From Parabacteroides sp. PM6-13 (GTDB lineage: Bacteria > Bacteroidota > Bacteroidia > Bacteroidales > Tannerellaceae), in the NCBI RefSeq assembly GCF_029892605.1, contig NZ_JARXWF010000003.1:62001-126000 (forward strand): a DNA stretch of 64,000 bases. Direction: 5' to 3'. The notes under the pieces are model-generated. The model ran no database searches, was not told the DNA's origin, and was given only the letters and a program-made list of their open reading frames with translations. The position numbers and the translations under genes were made by a program. How positions within the stretch are numbered: the first letter of the stretch is position 1; each line of letters opens with the position of its first letter. This document shows, piece by piece, positions 27,667 to 36,643 of the stretch.

Positions 27667-27698
27667 AACCAAGTTCGCATGCCGGACTTGGTTTTTTT
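27667..27698 (+). terminator. Rho-independent terminator after GH43 gene
   Basis: AACCAAGT (27667-27674) pairs with ACTTGGTT (27686-27693), followed by a run of seven T. Confidence 0.82.
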
Positions 27699-27726
27699 AC
27701 ATTGTTAGCTATAAAGTGATAGAATT

Positions 27727-28911
27727 ATGAGACTTATTCACACCGCCGACTGGCACTTAGGACAACTATTCTTTGATTACGATCGTAAAGCGGAGCATAT
27801 GCTTTTTTTGGAATGGTTGAAAGGCAAGATCGGGGAATTGCGCGTAGACCTATTATTGATTGCAGGCGATATCTTTGATAGCCCAAACCCCTCGGCAGAA
27901 TCCCAAAGGATGTATTATCATTTCCTGCGCGATGTGACGGCCGCCAATCCTGAATTACAAATCATCATCATTGCCGGAAACCATGACTCCGCCGCCCGTT
28001 TGGAGGCTCCCAATCCGTTGTTGGAAGATATGCGTATCTCGGTGCGTGGGGTGGTCAAGCGATTAGACGATGGAGAGATCGATTTTGAGCACCTGATTGT
28101 TCCGCTGGATAAGGGGGGCTATTGCCTGGCTGTGCCCTATCTGCGGCAGGGCGATTATCCCGATGCCGAAACCTACACACAAGGGGTTCGCAATATGTAT
28201 GAAGATATCTATCGTAAGGTAGAAAACAGGGGCGCGCCTATTATCGCCATGGGACATTTGCAGGCGACGGGTTCAGAGATCTCGGAGACCGATCGCTCTG
28301 AACGAACCATCATCGGCGGCTTGGAGTGTGTCTCTCCCGATTCGTTTCATCCGGATATTGTTTATACGGCTTTGGGACATCTTCATCGCGCTCAACGGGT
28401 ATCGAAGCGTGAGAACCTGCGCTATGCTGGTGCGCCGTTGCCGATGTCATTCGCCGAGAAAAATAATAAACAGGGCGTTACCTTGGTTGAGATAACCGAT
28501 ACAACGAAGATTGAACGTATCGAGTTTGATGCGCCTGTTAAGCTGTTGAGCATTCCGGCCGAGCCTATGCCGTTGAGTGATGTGTTGCTTGCGATCGCGG
28601 AACTGCCGGAGGGTGAGATAGATGCCGCATCACCCTATCTGGAGATCAAAATAGCGATCACCGAACCAGAGCCCTCGCTTCGCCATCAGATAGAAGAGGC
28701 ATTGAAAACAAAATCCGTGCGATTGGCCCGAATCGTAGCCATTACGCCCAAGCGCGATACTGAAATGCCTACCATCTCTTACGAACAATTACAGACAATC
28801 AATCCGATGGACATGGCTATTGATATTTATCGTCGCCGCTTTGGTGGCGAGGATATGCCGGAAAAGATGAAAACGCTGTTACAAGGATTAATACGGGAGG
28901 AAGGAATATGA
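27727..28911 (+). CDS. sbcD: Nuclease SbcCD subunit D
   Basis: Mre11-type metallophosphoesterase nuclease of the SbcCD complex, which opens hairpins and trims DNA ends. 394 residues. Metal motifs in order: TADWHLGQ (D8, H10), LLIAGDIFDS (near residue 45), IIIAGNHDSAARL (about 84-95) and TALGHLHRAQRV (about 217-228). The helical C-terminal region contacts SbcC. It overlaps sbcC by 4 bp (ATGA), so the two subunits are translationally coupled. Confidence 0.96.
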   Translation: MRLIHTADWHLGQLFFDYDRKAEHMLFLEWLKGKIGELRVDLLLIAGDIFDSPNPSAESQRMYYHFLRDVTAANPELQIIIIAGNHDSAARLEAPNPLLEDMRISVRGVVKRLDDGEIDFEHLIVPLDKGGYCLAVPYLRQGDYPDAETYTQGVRNMYEDIYRKVENRGAPIIAMGHLQATGSEISETDRSERTIIGGLECVSPDSFHPDIVYTALGHLHRAQRVSKRENLRYAGAPLPMSFAEKNNKQGVTLVEITDTTKIERIEFDAPVKLLSIPAEPMPLSDVLLAIAELPEGEIDAASPYLEIKIAITEPEPSLRHQIEEALKTKSVRLARIVAITPKRDTEMPTISYEQLQTINPMDMAIDIYRRRFGGEDMPEKMKTLLQGLIREEGI

Positions 28912-31900
28912 AGATATTAGCCATAAGAGGAAAGAACCTCGCCTCGTTGGAAGGCGAATTTGATATTGATTTCACGACAGAACCGTTGCTGTCGGCCGGT
29001 ATTTTTGCCATAACGGGGAGTACCGGTTCGGGAAAGTCTACCTTGCTCGACGCGCTTTGCCTGGCGCTGTTTGATGATACGCCACGTGCTAACCGAGCAG
29101 GGGAAAATGTGAATGTAATCGATGTGCGAGATCAGACAATCAACCAGAGAGATTCCCGTAATATCCTGCGTCGCGGAACAGGGGAGGGGTATGCGGAGGT
29201 GGATTTTATTTCGCTTGCCGGGGAGAAATACCGTAGCCGTTGGAGCGTACGACGTTCACGAAATAAAGTGGATGGCGCACTGCAGAGTATCGGGTTTACG
29301 TTGACCAATCTAACAACAAACACGGAAGAGCAAGGCCGAAAGACGGAACTGCTTGCCAAAATAGAGCAACTCATCGGATTGACCTTCGACCAGTTTACAC
29401 GTGCCGTATTGCTTGCCCAGGGTGATTTTGCGACCTTCCTGAAGGCTAATCAGAAGGAAAAAGCCGAGTTGCTTGAAAAGCTGACAGGCACTGAAATCTA
29501 TTCCCGTATATCGGTCGCTATTTTCGATAAGTCGAGAAGTGCCGAGCAAGAATTGAATAACCTCAAAGAGCGTATCAAAGATATTGAATTGTTGTCGGAT
29601 GAAGAGCAGGTGGCGCTGTCGGAAGAGAAGGAGACGATCGCGAAGGATGTGTTGGCGTTGAATGCGAATATAGAAATATGGACTAACAAACTGAAGTGGA
29701 TTGCCGACGAGTTGGCACTGAAACAGGGTGTTGAGCAGGCTGAACGCACGTTGGCTACAGCGCAACAAGCCATCGATGAGGCAAAACCCCGATACGATTA
29801 CCTGGCTCGGCTGGATAGCGTGCAGGAGATTCGGGATTGTTTTGGTGAACTAAAAAATGCCAATCGTCAGCTGACGGATAACCAAAAAAGTCTTATAGAC
29901 CACGAAGAGGCGCTGAACAAAAACGGGTTGTTGTTGAAAGAGGCGTTGGAGAAGATCACCGTTTGTGAAGCGGATAAAAAAGCGCATGAGAAAGATCTAC
30001 TGGCTGTCATGCCGAAGATAAAAGAGGCTCGGGTGTTGGATATTCAACTTATAAACGCGAAAGCTAATCTCTCTGCGGCCGACAAAGAGAAAAAAGGGGC
30101 GGATGACAAGAAAACGAAGCTCGAAAAGAGTATCGCAGCAACACAGGCATCGCTTGACGCTGCAACAGCGAAAATCAAACAGATAAACAATTGGTTTGAG
30201 CAACATGCCCAATACCAAACCATAATGCCACGGGTGGATTTGATTGTGAACCTTCTGAGCGATTTGGAGAATGTAATCAAGCAAAAGGCAAAGAACGAAA
30301 CAACTTTGGCATCATCTAAAACGGTTCTCGACGGTGAAACAGCTCAATTGCTGGAACTAACCAATGAGGCCGCGCGCTTGAATAGCCTGCTCCCTTCTGA
30401 AATCGCTGCGTTGCGCGCGAAACTGGAGGATGGGATCCCATGTCCGGTTTGCGGCAGCACGCATCACCCCGCAAGCCAAGTAAGCGGCGAGAGCCTGGAA
30501 GAGGCGGAATTGAACAAAGCCAAAAAAGCGGTGGCGAAGAAGCTGGAGACCTTGACGCTTCAGGTAGAGGAACGAAAAGCGGATCATATCCGTTTGACTA
30601 CGGTTATTGAGAATTACACGACGCAAGCGAGCGGTGCTAAAAAACAGTTGGATGGTTATCTCGCCAATTTCCCGGAATGGGAGCAGGCCTTCAAGCGAGG
30701 TGGTATGCAAGCCTCGCTGAAAGAGATGGCGGCTGTCTGGGATAAAAATGAAAAGGCAAAGAGCGAGGCAAATGCCCAGATAGCGAATGGTCAAACCAGC
30801 TTGCAACTCGCCGGCGAGCAGTTGACAGAGGCCATAGATAGCTGTGTTGCGAAAGAGAAGACATGGGAAGATGCGAAGGTGCTATTGGATAATCTCCAAA
30901 AGAATAGAGCGGTCTTGCTCGATGGAAAGGATGCCGATGAGGTGGAAGCGGCTTATTCGAAAAAAGGGGAGAAGCTGGCAGCAGCGTGGACCGCTTTGGA
31001 AAAGAAGCAGAGCGATATCACGGCAACGAATAACACGCTGTCGGGTACAATCGCCCAAATCAAACAGGAAATAGAAAAACTGACGAAGCAAAGCGCTTTG
31101 GCTCAAACAGCGGTCGACGACTGGTTGTCATCGAAAGAGGGAACGATTTCCTTGGAACACTTATCGGAGCTATTATCGAAAAATAACACTTGGATAACCG
31201 TCGAACGCGAGCAGTTAAACCGACTGCATCAACAGAAAACAACCTCTTTGGCAACCCTTGCCGAGCGAAAGAAAACCCTGGAGAATCATGCTTCGAAGGA
31301 GAATAAACCAACGGAGGAGGAGACAACAGAAGTCTTACAACAACTGTTGGCGGAGAACAAACAACTATGGCAACAGAAAACAGAGCGTAAGGCGGAAATT
31401 GATCTCCTGTTTGTCAACCATCGACGAGGCCAAGCGCGCGTCAAGGAAATCGAACACGAACTAAACGAAAAAAGCCTGTTGTCGGAAAACTGGAAAAAGC
31501 TCAACGAGGTGTTTGGCTCGGCTGACGGATCGAAATTTAAGGTCCTGGCACAAGGCTACACCTTGGATATCCTATTGTCGTATGCCAATAAGCATTTACA
31601 GGAACTGACCAAGCGATATGCCATTCAGCGCATTCCCGGCGTATTGGCTTTGCAGGTAGTCGATTTAGATATGCTTGGCGAAACCCGTTCGGTCCACTCA
31701 CTATCCGGGGGAGAATCCTTTCTGGTGTCGCTGGCGTTGGCACTCGGTCTCTCCTCACTCTCTTCGAACAGAATGAAAATCGAGTCGTTATTTATCGACG
31801 AAGGCTTTGGATCGTTGGACATCGAAACCCTACGTGTCGCCATGGACGCCTTAGAGCGTTTGCAAACACAAGGACGAAAAATCGGTGTCATCTCGCACGT

Positions 31901-31988
31901 CGCCGAAATGACCGAACGAATCACCACCCAAATCTGTGTCGAAAAAATGGTAAACGGCCGAAGCAAAATTGAGATAAAAGGGGCATAG
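28908..31988 (+). CDS. sbcC: Nuclease SbcCD subunit C (SMC-like ATPase)
   Basis: 1026-residue Rad50-type ATPase partner of SbcD. Walker A GSTGSGKSTLLDAL near residues 36-49, Q-loop 'LLAQGDFATFLKA', long coiled coils rich in Glu/Lys/Ala on both sides of a zinc hook CPVCGS near residue 515, then the signature LSGGESFLVSLALALGL, Walker B SLFIDEGFGSLD and the switch 'VISHVAEMTERI'. Length and order agree with the family. Probably one transcript with sbcD. Downstream is a 399-bp gene-free stretch holding element B copy 2 and the mutA promoter. Confidence 0.96.
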   Translation: MKILAIRGKNLASLEGEFDIDFTTEPLLSAGIFAITGSTGSGKSTLLDALCLALFDDTPRANRAGENVNVIDVRDQTINQRDSRNILRRGTGEGYAEVDFISLAGEKYRSRWSVRRSRNKVDGALQSIGFTLTNLTTNTEEQGRKTELLAKIEQLIGLTFDQFTRAVLLAQGDFATFLKANQKEKAELLEKLTGTEIYSRISVAIFDKSRSAEQELNNLKERIKDIELLSDEEQVALSEEKETIAKDVLALNANIEIWTNKLKWIADELALKQGVEQAERTLATAQQAIDEAKPRYDYLARLDSVQEIRDCFGELKNANRQLTDNQKSLIDHEEALNKNGLLLKEALEKITVCEADKKAHEKDLLAVMPKIKEARVLDIQLINAKANLSAADKEKKGADDKKTKLEKSIAATQASLDAATAKIKQINNWFEQHAQYQTIMPRVDLIVNLLSDLENVIKQKAKNETTLASSKTVLDGETAQLLELTNEAARLNSLLPSEIAALRAKLEDGIPCPVCGSTHHPASQVSGESLEEAELNKAKKAVAKKLETLTLQVEERKADHIRLTTVIENYTTQASGAKKQLDGYLANFPEWEQAFKRGGMQASLKEMAAVWDKNEKAKSEANAQIANGQTSLQLAGEQLTEAIDSCVAKEKTWEDAKVLLDNLQKNRAVLLDGKDADEVEAAYSKKGEKLAAAWTALEKKQSDITATNNTLSGTIAQIKQEIEKLTKQSALAQTAVDDWLSSKEGTISLEHLSELLSKNNTWITVEREQLNRLHQQKTTSLATLAERKKTLENHASKENKPTEEETTEVLQQLLAENKQLWQQKTERKAEIDLLFVNHRRGQARVKEIEHELNEKSLLSENWKKLNEVFGSADGSKFKVLAQGYTLDILLSYANKHLQELTKRYAIQRIPGVLALQVVDLDMLGETRSVHSLSGGESFLVSLALALGLSSLSSNRMKIESLFIDEGFGSLDIETLRVAMDALERLQTQGRKIGVISHVAEMTERITTQICVEKMVNGRSKIEIKGA

Positions 31989-32054
31989 CCCCAACTTACG
32001 ATTTAAAACTTCAGCAGGACTTTTTCATCAAAAACCAAGGACTATTTTTTCAAA

Positions 32055-32117
32055 CTCCCGCGGGTAACACTTTTTAACGTACGAGATTGTAAGTAAAAAG
32101 CCCTTTTTGCTTACAAT
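32055..32117 (+). repeat. Intergenic repeat element B, copy 2
   Basis: CTCCCGCGGGTAACAC (32055-32070) continues as TTTTTAACG, followed by a hairpin of ATTGTAAGTAAAAA (32086-32099) with TTTTTGCTTACAAT (32104-32117). Preceded by 'GGACTATTTTTTCAAA', which is also close to copy 3. It lies 66 bp after sbcC, without a copy of element A. Confidence 0.75.
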
Positions 32118-32249
32118 CCGTATTTTAGCACTTTTGATGAAAATACATTTTAGAGCTAACTTATTAAATCGATAGATTTGCCTCCTGAGTTCTCCAATTA
32201 TGGCATAGGAGATATTACACAGGATATCGTTTTAAGCTATTGAACACAT

Positions 32250-32286
32250 CCCCTAAAAGGCGTTAAATCCGTGTGGATTTTAGGGG
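32250..32286. promoter_or_regulatory. Hairpin with alternative pairing upstream of mutA promoter
   Basis: CCCCTAAAA (32250-32258) can pair with TTTTAGGGG (32278-32286), while AAATCC (32265-32270) can pair with GGATTT (32275-32280); the two stems share the T-run. It ends 8 bp before the -33 box of mutA, so as DNA it could be a regulator site. It is upstream of the predicted transcript and so is unlikely to be a leader riboswitch. Confidence 0.45.
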
Positions 32287-32293
32287 GTATTCC

Positions 32294-32325
32294 ATTGGCT
32301 GTCCTATTTATTTATCCTACCTTTG
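32294..32325 (+). promoter_or_regulatory. mutA-mutB promoter
   Basis: ATTG (32294-32297), 20 bp, TACCTTTG (32318-32325, exact -7 match). Leader of about 56 nt to the ATG at 32388. I see no cobalamin riboswitch in that leader. Confidence 0.72.
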
Positions 32326-32387
32326 CACCCTGTTATTAAGCTATATAGTAATTATTACTAATACCAGTATTATAAACAAAACATATT

Positions 32388-34241
32388 ATGGCAGAACTAA
32401 AAGAGAAACTTTTCTCGGAATTCGCTCCTGTTTCTACGGAAGAATGGATGGCGAAGATCACGGCCGACCTGAAAGGAGCGCCGTTTGAGAAAAAGCTTGT
32501 TTGGAAAACAAGCGAAGGATTCAATGTAAATCCTTTCTATCGTGCGGAAGACATCGAAGGTTTGAAGACGGCGACGTCGCTTCCCGGTGAATTTCCTTAC
32601 GTTCGTGGAACAAAAACGGACAACGACTGGAAGGTACGCCAAAACATTGATGTAACTGATTTCAAAGCGGCCAATGCGAAAGCGTTGGATGTATTGAACA
32701 AAGGGATTACCTCTTTGGGATTCCATTTCTGTGGCGAAGATGTGACGGCAGAAAACATCGCTACACTGTTGGAAGGCATTTGTCCGGAATGTGTAGAACT
32801 TAACTTCAAAACTTGCAACAACAAAGCGGCTACACTGATCGGTCTGTTGGCAGACTACCTGCAAGCGAAAGGTGTTGATCTGGAAAAATGCGAAGGTTCG
32901 GTGTCTTACAATCCGTTCAAAAAACCGTTGGTAAAAGGTGTTGCCTTCGACGGTTGGGTAGAACAAGCAACGGCTGTTCTGAACGCTGGCAAAGCGCTTC
33001 CGGCATTCCGCGTATTGGCAGTTGATGCTTGCACGTTGAACGATGCCGGTTCTTATATCTCTCAGGAGCTGGGTTACGCCCTGGCCTGGGGTAATGAAAT
33101 CATTGCCAAACTGACGGAGGCTGGTTTCTCGGTAGACGAAGTAGCGAAGAAGATTAAATTCAACTTCGGAACGACTGCCAACTATTTCATGGAAATCGCG
33201 AAGTTCCGCGCAGCCCGTTGGTTGTGGGCGGAGATTGTGGCAGCCTACCAGCCGGCCTGTGACTGCGCCTGCAAGATGGTGGCTCATGCTCAATCATCGA
33301 ACTGGAACATGACCGTTTACGACGCGCATGTGAACCTGCTTCGCACACAAACGGAAGCCATGTCGGCTGCTATTGCCGGAGTGGATTCTATTACGGTAGC
33401 TCCGTTCGACCAAACATACCAGGATTCGGATGATTTCTCAGAACGCATCGCGCGCAATCAGCAGTTACTGTTGAAAGAAGAGTGTCACTTCGACAAGGTG
33501 GTTGACCCTTCTGCCGGTTCTTATTACCTGGAGGTATTGACCGGTTCGATTGCCGACGAGGCATGGAAACTCTTCTTGGAAGTGGAAGACAAAGGTGGAT
33601 TCTACGCAGCAGTAGCTGCCGGTGAGGTACAGAAAGCGGTTAACGCCTCTTCCGTAGCCCGTCGCAAAGCGGTTGCTACCCGTCGTGAGATCCTGTTGGG
33701 AACTAATCAATATCCTAATTTCACTGAAGTGGCTGCCGGAAAGATCCAAAACGAAGACGATTGCAACTGCGGATGCGGAGCGAACGCAACGATCGAGAAG
33801 CTCGACTTTTCACGTGGTGCTTCCGAATTCGAAGCCCTTCGTCTGGCAACAGAAAAGAGCGGTAAGACTCCGAAAGTATTTATGTTGACAATCGGTAACC
33901 TGGCAATGCGCCTGGCTCGTTCTCAGTTCTCCGGTAACTTCTTTGGTTGTGCCGGTTACAAACTGATCGACAACCTCGGTTTCGAAACCGTTGAGGCTGG
34001 TGTGGATGCAGCCTTGAAAGCCGGTGCTGACATTGTCGTGCTTTGCTCAAGTGATGACGAATATGCGGAATATGCTCCTGCTGCTTACAAACTGCTGGCC
34101 GGAAAAGCTGAGTTTGTTGTAGCCGGTGCCCCTGCCTGTATGGACGACCTGAAAGCTCAGGGTATTACTGAATTCATCAATGTGAAGAGCAACGTGCTTG
34201 AAACATTGAAGGCGTTTAACTCCAGATTAGGTATTAATTAA
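32388..34241 (+). CDS. mutA: Methylmalonyl-CoA mutase, small (beta) subunit
   Basis: 617-residue partner of MutB in the B12-dependent interconversion of methylmalonyl-CoA and succinyl-CoA, used by Bacteroidales to make propionate from succinate. It keeps the TIM-barrel and B12-binding-like folds ('KFRAARWLWAEIVAAYQ', 'TVAPFDQTYQDSDDFSERIARNQQLLL', 'VDPSAGSYYLEVLT', C-terminal 'GADIVVLCSSDDEYAEYAPAAYKLL') but lacks the DxHxxG cobalamin motif, as expected for the non-catalytic subunit. Two Cys-rich patches are seen: CDCAC at residues 291-295 and CNCGCG at 459-464. It precedes mutB on the same strand. Confidence 0.95.
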   Translation: MAELKEKLFSEFAPVSTEEWMAKITADLKGAPFEKKLVWKTSEGFNVNPFYRAEDIEGLKTATSLPGEFPYVRGTKTDNDWKVRQNIDVTDFKAANAKALDVLNKGITSLGFHFCGEDVTAENIATLLEGICPECVELNFKTCNNKAATLIGLLADYLQAKGVDLEKCEGSVSYNPFKKPLVKGVAFDGWVEQATAVLNAGKALPAFRVLAVDACTLNDAGSYISQELGYALAWGNEIIAKLTEAGFSVDEVAKKIKFNFGTTANYFMEIAKFRAARWLWAEIVAAYQPACDCACKMVAHAQSSNWNMTVYDAHVNLLRTQTEAMSAAIAGVDSITVAPFDQTYQDSDDFSERIARNQQLLLKEECHFDKVVDPSAGSYYLEVLTGSIADEAWKLFLEVEDKGGFYAAVAAGEVQKAVNASSVARRKAVATRREILLGTNQYPNFTEVAAGKIQNEDDCNCGCGANATIEKLDFSRGASEFEALRLATEKSGKTPKVFMLTIGNLAMRLARSQFSGNFFGCAGYKLIDNLGFETVEAGVDAALKAGADIVVLCSSDDEYAEYAPAAYKLLAGKAEFVVAGAPACMDDLKAQGITEFINVKSNVLETLKAFNSRLGIN

Positions 34242-34243
34242 GA

Positions 34244-34329
34244 AGTTAGAGAAGTCAGAGGAGTTAGAGAAGTCAGAGAAGTATTCTTAACTTCCAATGA
34301 GCGAAGCGAATGGTAACTTCTTTAACTTC
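34244..34329 (+). repeat. Repeats and hairpin between mutA and mutB
   Basis: Two tandem 18-bp units (AGTTAGAGAAGTCAGAGG at 34244-34261, and 34262-34279 with the last base A). GAAGTTAGAGAAG (34242-34254) can also pair with CTTCTTTAACTTC (34317-34329). Likely an intercistronic RNA structure just ahead of the mutB start. Confidence 0.5.
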
Positions 34330-34362
34330 CAGGCGAAGCCGATGACTACTAAAAAAGAAATT

Positions 34363-36510
34363 ATGAGACCGAATTTTAAGAATATAGATATTAAGAATGC
34401 CGGATTTGCAGCGACGAATGCTGCGGAATGGGCAAAAGAGAATGGAATCTCGGCAGATTGGAAAACACCTGAGCATATCGAGGTGAAATCTGTTTATACA
34501 AAAGAAGACCTGGAGGGGATGGAGCATCTGAATTATGCTTCCGGTTTGCCTCCTTTCCTGCGTGGACCGTATAGCGGTATGTACGCGATGCGTCCCTGGA
34601 CGATCCGTCAGTATGCCGGTTTCTCCACCGCAGAAGAGTCAAATGCCTTCTATCGTCGTAACCTGGCTTCTGGACAGAAAGGTCTGTCGGTAGCGTTCGA
34701 CCTGGCAACCCACCGCGGATACGATGCCGACCACGAACGTGTGGTAGGTGACGTAGGTAAAGCAGGGGTGTCTATCTGTTCACTGGAAGATATGAAAGTG
34801 TTGTTCGATGGTATACCTTTGAACCAGATGTCTGTTTCGATGACCATGAACGGTGCCGTTCTTCCTGTATTGGCATTCTATATCAATGCCGGACTGGAAC
34901 AGGGCGCTAAACTGGAAGAGATGGCCGGAACAATCCAGAATGATATCCTGAAAGAATTCATGGTGCGTAACACCTATATCTACCCACCCGAATTCTCTAT
35001 GAAGATCATCGCCGACATCTTCGAATATACTTCACAGAAGATGCCGAAGTTCAACTCGATCTCTATCTCCGGTTACCATATGCAGGAAGCCGGTGCTACA
35101 GCTGATATCGAGATGGCTTATACGCTTTGCGACGGGATGGAATACCTGCGTGCCGGTATCAATGCCGGTATCGATGTGGATGCCTTCGCTCCGCGCTTGT
35201 CGTTCTTCTGGGCAATTGGTATGAACCACTTTATGGAAATCGCCAAGATGCGTGCTGCTCGTATGTTGTGGGCGAAGATCGTGAAGAGCTTTGGAGCGAA
35301 GAACCCGAAATCACTGGCATTGCGTACGCACTGTCAGACTTCCGGTTGGTCGCTGACCGAGCAGGATCCGTTCAACAACGTGGGACGTACCTGTATCGAA
35401 GCCATGGCTGCTGCATTGGGACACACCCAATCACTGCACACCAACGCACTCGACGAAGCCATCGCTTTGCCGACCGACTTCTCCGCACGTATCGCGCGTA
35501 ACACGCAGATCTATATTCAGGAAGAGACCCAGATCTGTAAAGAGATCGACCCATGGGCCGGTTCCTATTATGTGGAAACGCTGACCAATGAGTTGGTTCA
35601 CAAAGGCTGGGCATTGATTCAGGAGATCGAAAGCATGGGTGGTATGGCGAAAGCTATTGAGACAGGCATTCCAAAGATGCGTATCGAAGAAGCGGCAGCT
35701 CGTACACAGGCTCGTATCGACTCACAGACACAGACCATCGTGGGTATCAACAAATATCGTCTGGAAAAAGAGGATCCGATTGATATCCTGGAGATCGACA
35801 ATACGGCGGTGCGCGAACAGCAGATCGAGCGCCTGAACACCTTGCGTGGCAAGCGCGACGAAGCAGCAGTGAAAGAGGCGTTGGCGGCTATTACCGAATG
35901 TGCTCGCACAGGCAAAGGAAACCTGTTGGAACTGGCCGTGAAAGCTGCCGGTCTGCGTGCTTCCTTAGGAGAGATTTCAGATGCCTGCGAAGAAGTTGCA
36001 GGACGTTATAAAGCAATTATCAGAACTATATCAGGCGTGTATTCATCAGAAACAGGTAAAGATGCCGACTTCCAGAAAGCGACCGAACTGGCTGAGAAGT
36101 TTGCCAAGAAAGAGGGTCGTCAGCCACGTATTATGGTTGCCAAGATGGGTCAGGACGGACACGACCGCGGTGCGAAAGTAGTAGCTACCGGCTATGCCGA
36201 CTGTGGCTTCGACGTAGACATGGGGCCGTTGTTCCAGACACCGGCCGAGGCGGCTCGTCAGGCTGTGGAGAACGATGTGCATGTGATGGGCGTCTCTTCG
36301 TTGGCTGCCGGTCACAAGACATTGGTTCCGCAGGTAATCGAAGAACTGAAACAGCTGGGACGTCCGGATATCATCGTGATAGCCGGTGGTGTAATCCCTG
36401 CCCAGGACTACGACTTCCTTTACAAAGCAGGTGTGGCCGCGATCTTTGGTCCGGGTACCTCTGTGGCGAAGGCTGCCGTACAGATATTGGAAATCCTATT
36501 GGCAGAATAA
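34363..36510 (+). CDS. mutB: Methylmalonyl-CoA mutase, large (alpha) subunit
   Basis: Catalytic subunit, adenosylcobalamin-dependent. The ATG at 34363 is chosen because the protein then begins [10 protein letters not shown] as in relatives; the open frame extends upstream to 34297 but over the repeat/hairpin region. About 715 residues: substrate-binding TIM barrel with '[34 protein letters not shown]', '[19 protein letters not shown]', '[18 protein letters not shown]', then the B12 domain with the axial-His motif DGHDRG at residues 598-603 (H600) and '[25 protein letters not shown]'. Together with MutA it supplies the succinate-to-propionate route. Ends at a strong terminator. Confidence 0.96.
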   Translation: MRPNFKNIDIKNAGFAATNAAEWAKENGISADWKTPEHIEVKSVYTKEDLEGMEHLNYASGLPPFLRGPYSGMYAMRPWTIRQYAGFSTAEESNAFYRRNLASGQKGLSVAFDLATHRGYDADHERVVGDVGKAGVSICSLEDMKVLFDGIPLNQMSVSMTMNGAVLPVLAFYINAGLEQGAKLEEMAGTIQNDILKEFMVRNTYIYPPEFSMKIIADIFEYTSQKMPKFNSISISGYHMQEAGATADIEMAYTLCDGMEYLRAGINAGIDVDAFAPRLSFFWAIGMNHFMEIAKMRAARMLWAKIVKSFGAKNPKSLALRTHCQTSGWSLTEQDPFNNVGRTCIEAMAAALGHTQSLHTNALDEAIALPTDFSARIARNTQIYIQEETQICKEIDPWAGSYYVETLTNELVHKGWALIQEIESMGGMAKAIETGIPKMRIEEAAARTQARIDSQTQTIVGINKYRLEKEDPIDILEIDNTAVREQQIERLNTLRGKRDEAAVKEALAAITECARTGKGNLLELAVKAAGLRASLGEISDACEEVAGRYKAIIRTISGVYSSETGKDADFQKATELAEKFAKKEGRQPRIMVAKMGQDGHDRGAKVVATGYADCGFDVDMGPLFQTPAEAARQAVENDVHVMGVSSLAAGHKTLVPQVIEELKQLGRPDIIVIAGGVIPAQDYDFLYKAGVAAIFGPGTSVAKAAVQILEILLAE

Positions 36511-36524
36511 GCTAATGGCATAAA

Positions 36525-36567
36525 ATTGAAAGCGGATTCGTTTGAGAGTCCGCTTTCAATCTTTTTA
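36525..36567 (+). terminator. Rho-independent terminator after mutB
   Basis: Perfect arms ATTGAAAGCGGA (36525-36536) and TCCGCTTTCAAT (36549-36560), followed by CTTTTT. Confidence 0.9.
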
Positions 36568-36643
36568 CACAAAGTCTGTCTGATGAGGGACAGTACACAC
36601 AACACACAACACAACTAACCGAGAGTTTTAATACCATTATACT

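Noticed and set aside
27727-31988. SbcCD as part of an anti-phage island
   Set aside because: Both subunits are of normal housekeeping length and composition, with no defence genes beside them.
32326-32387. Cobalamin riboswitch for mutAB
   Set aside because: The leader is only about 56 nt, far too short for a cobalamin riboswitch, and lacks any recognisable conserved box.
34297-34362. Longer N-terminus for MutB
   Set aside because: The extra 22 codons lie in repeat sequence and do not look like the conserved MutB start, which begins at 34363.
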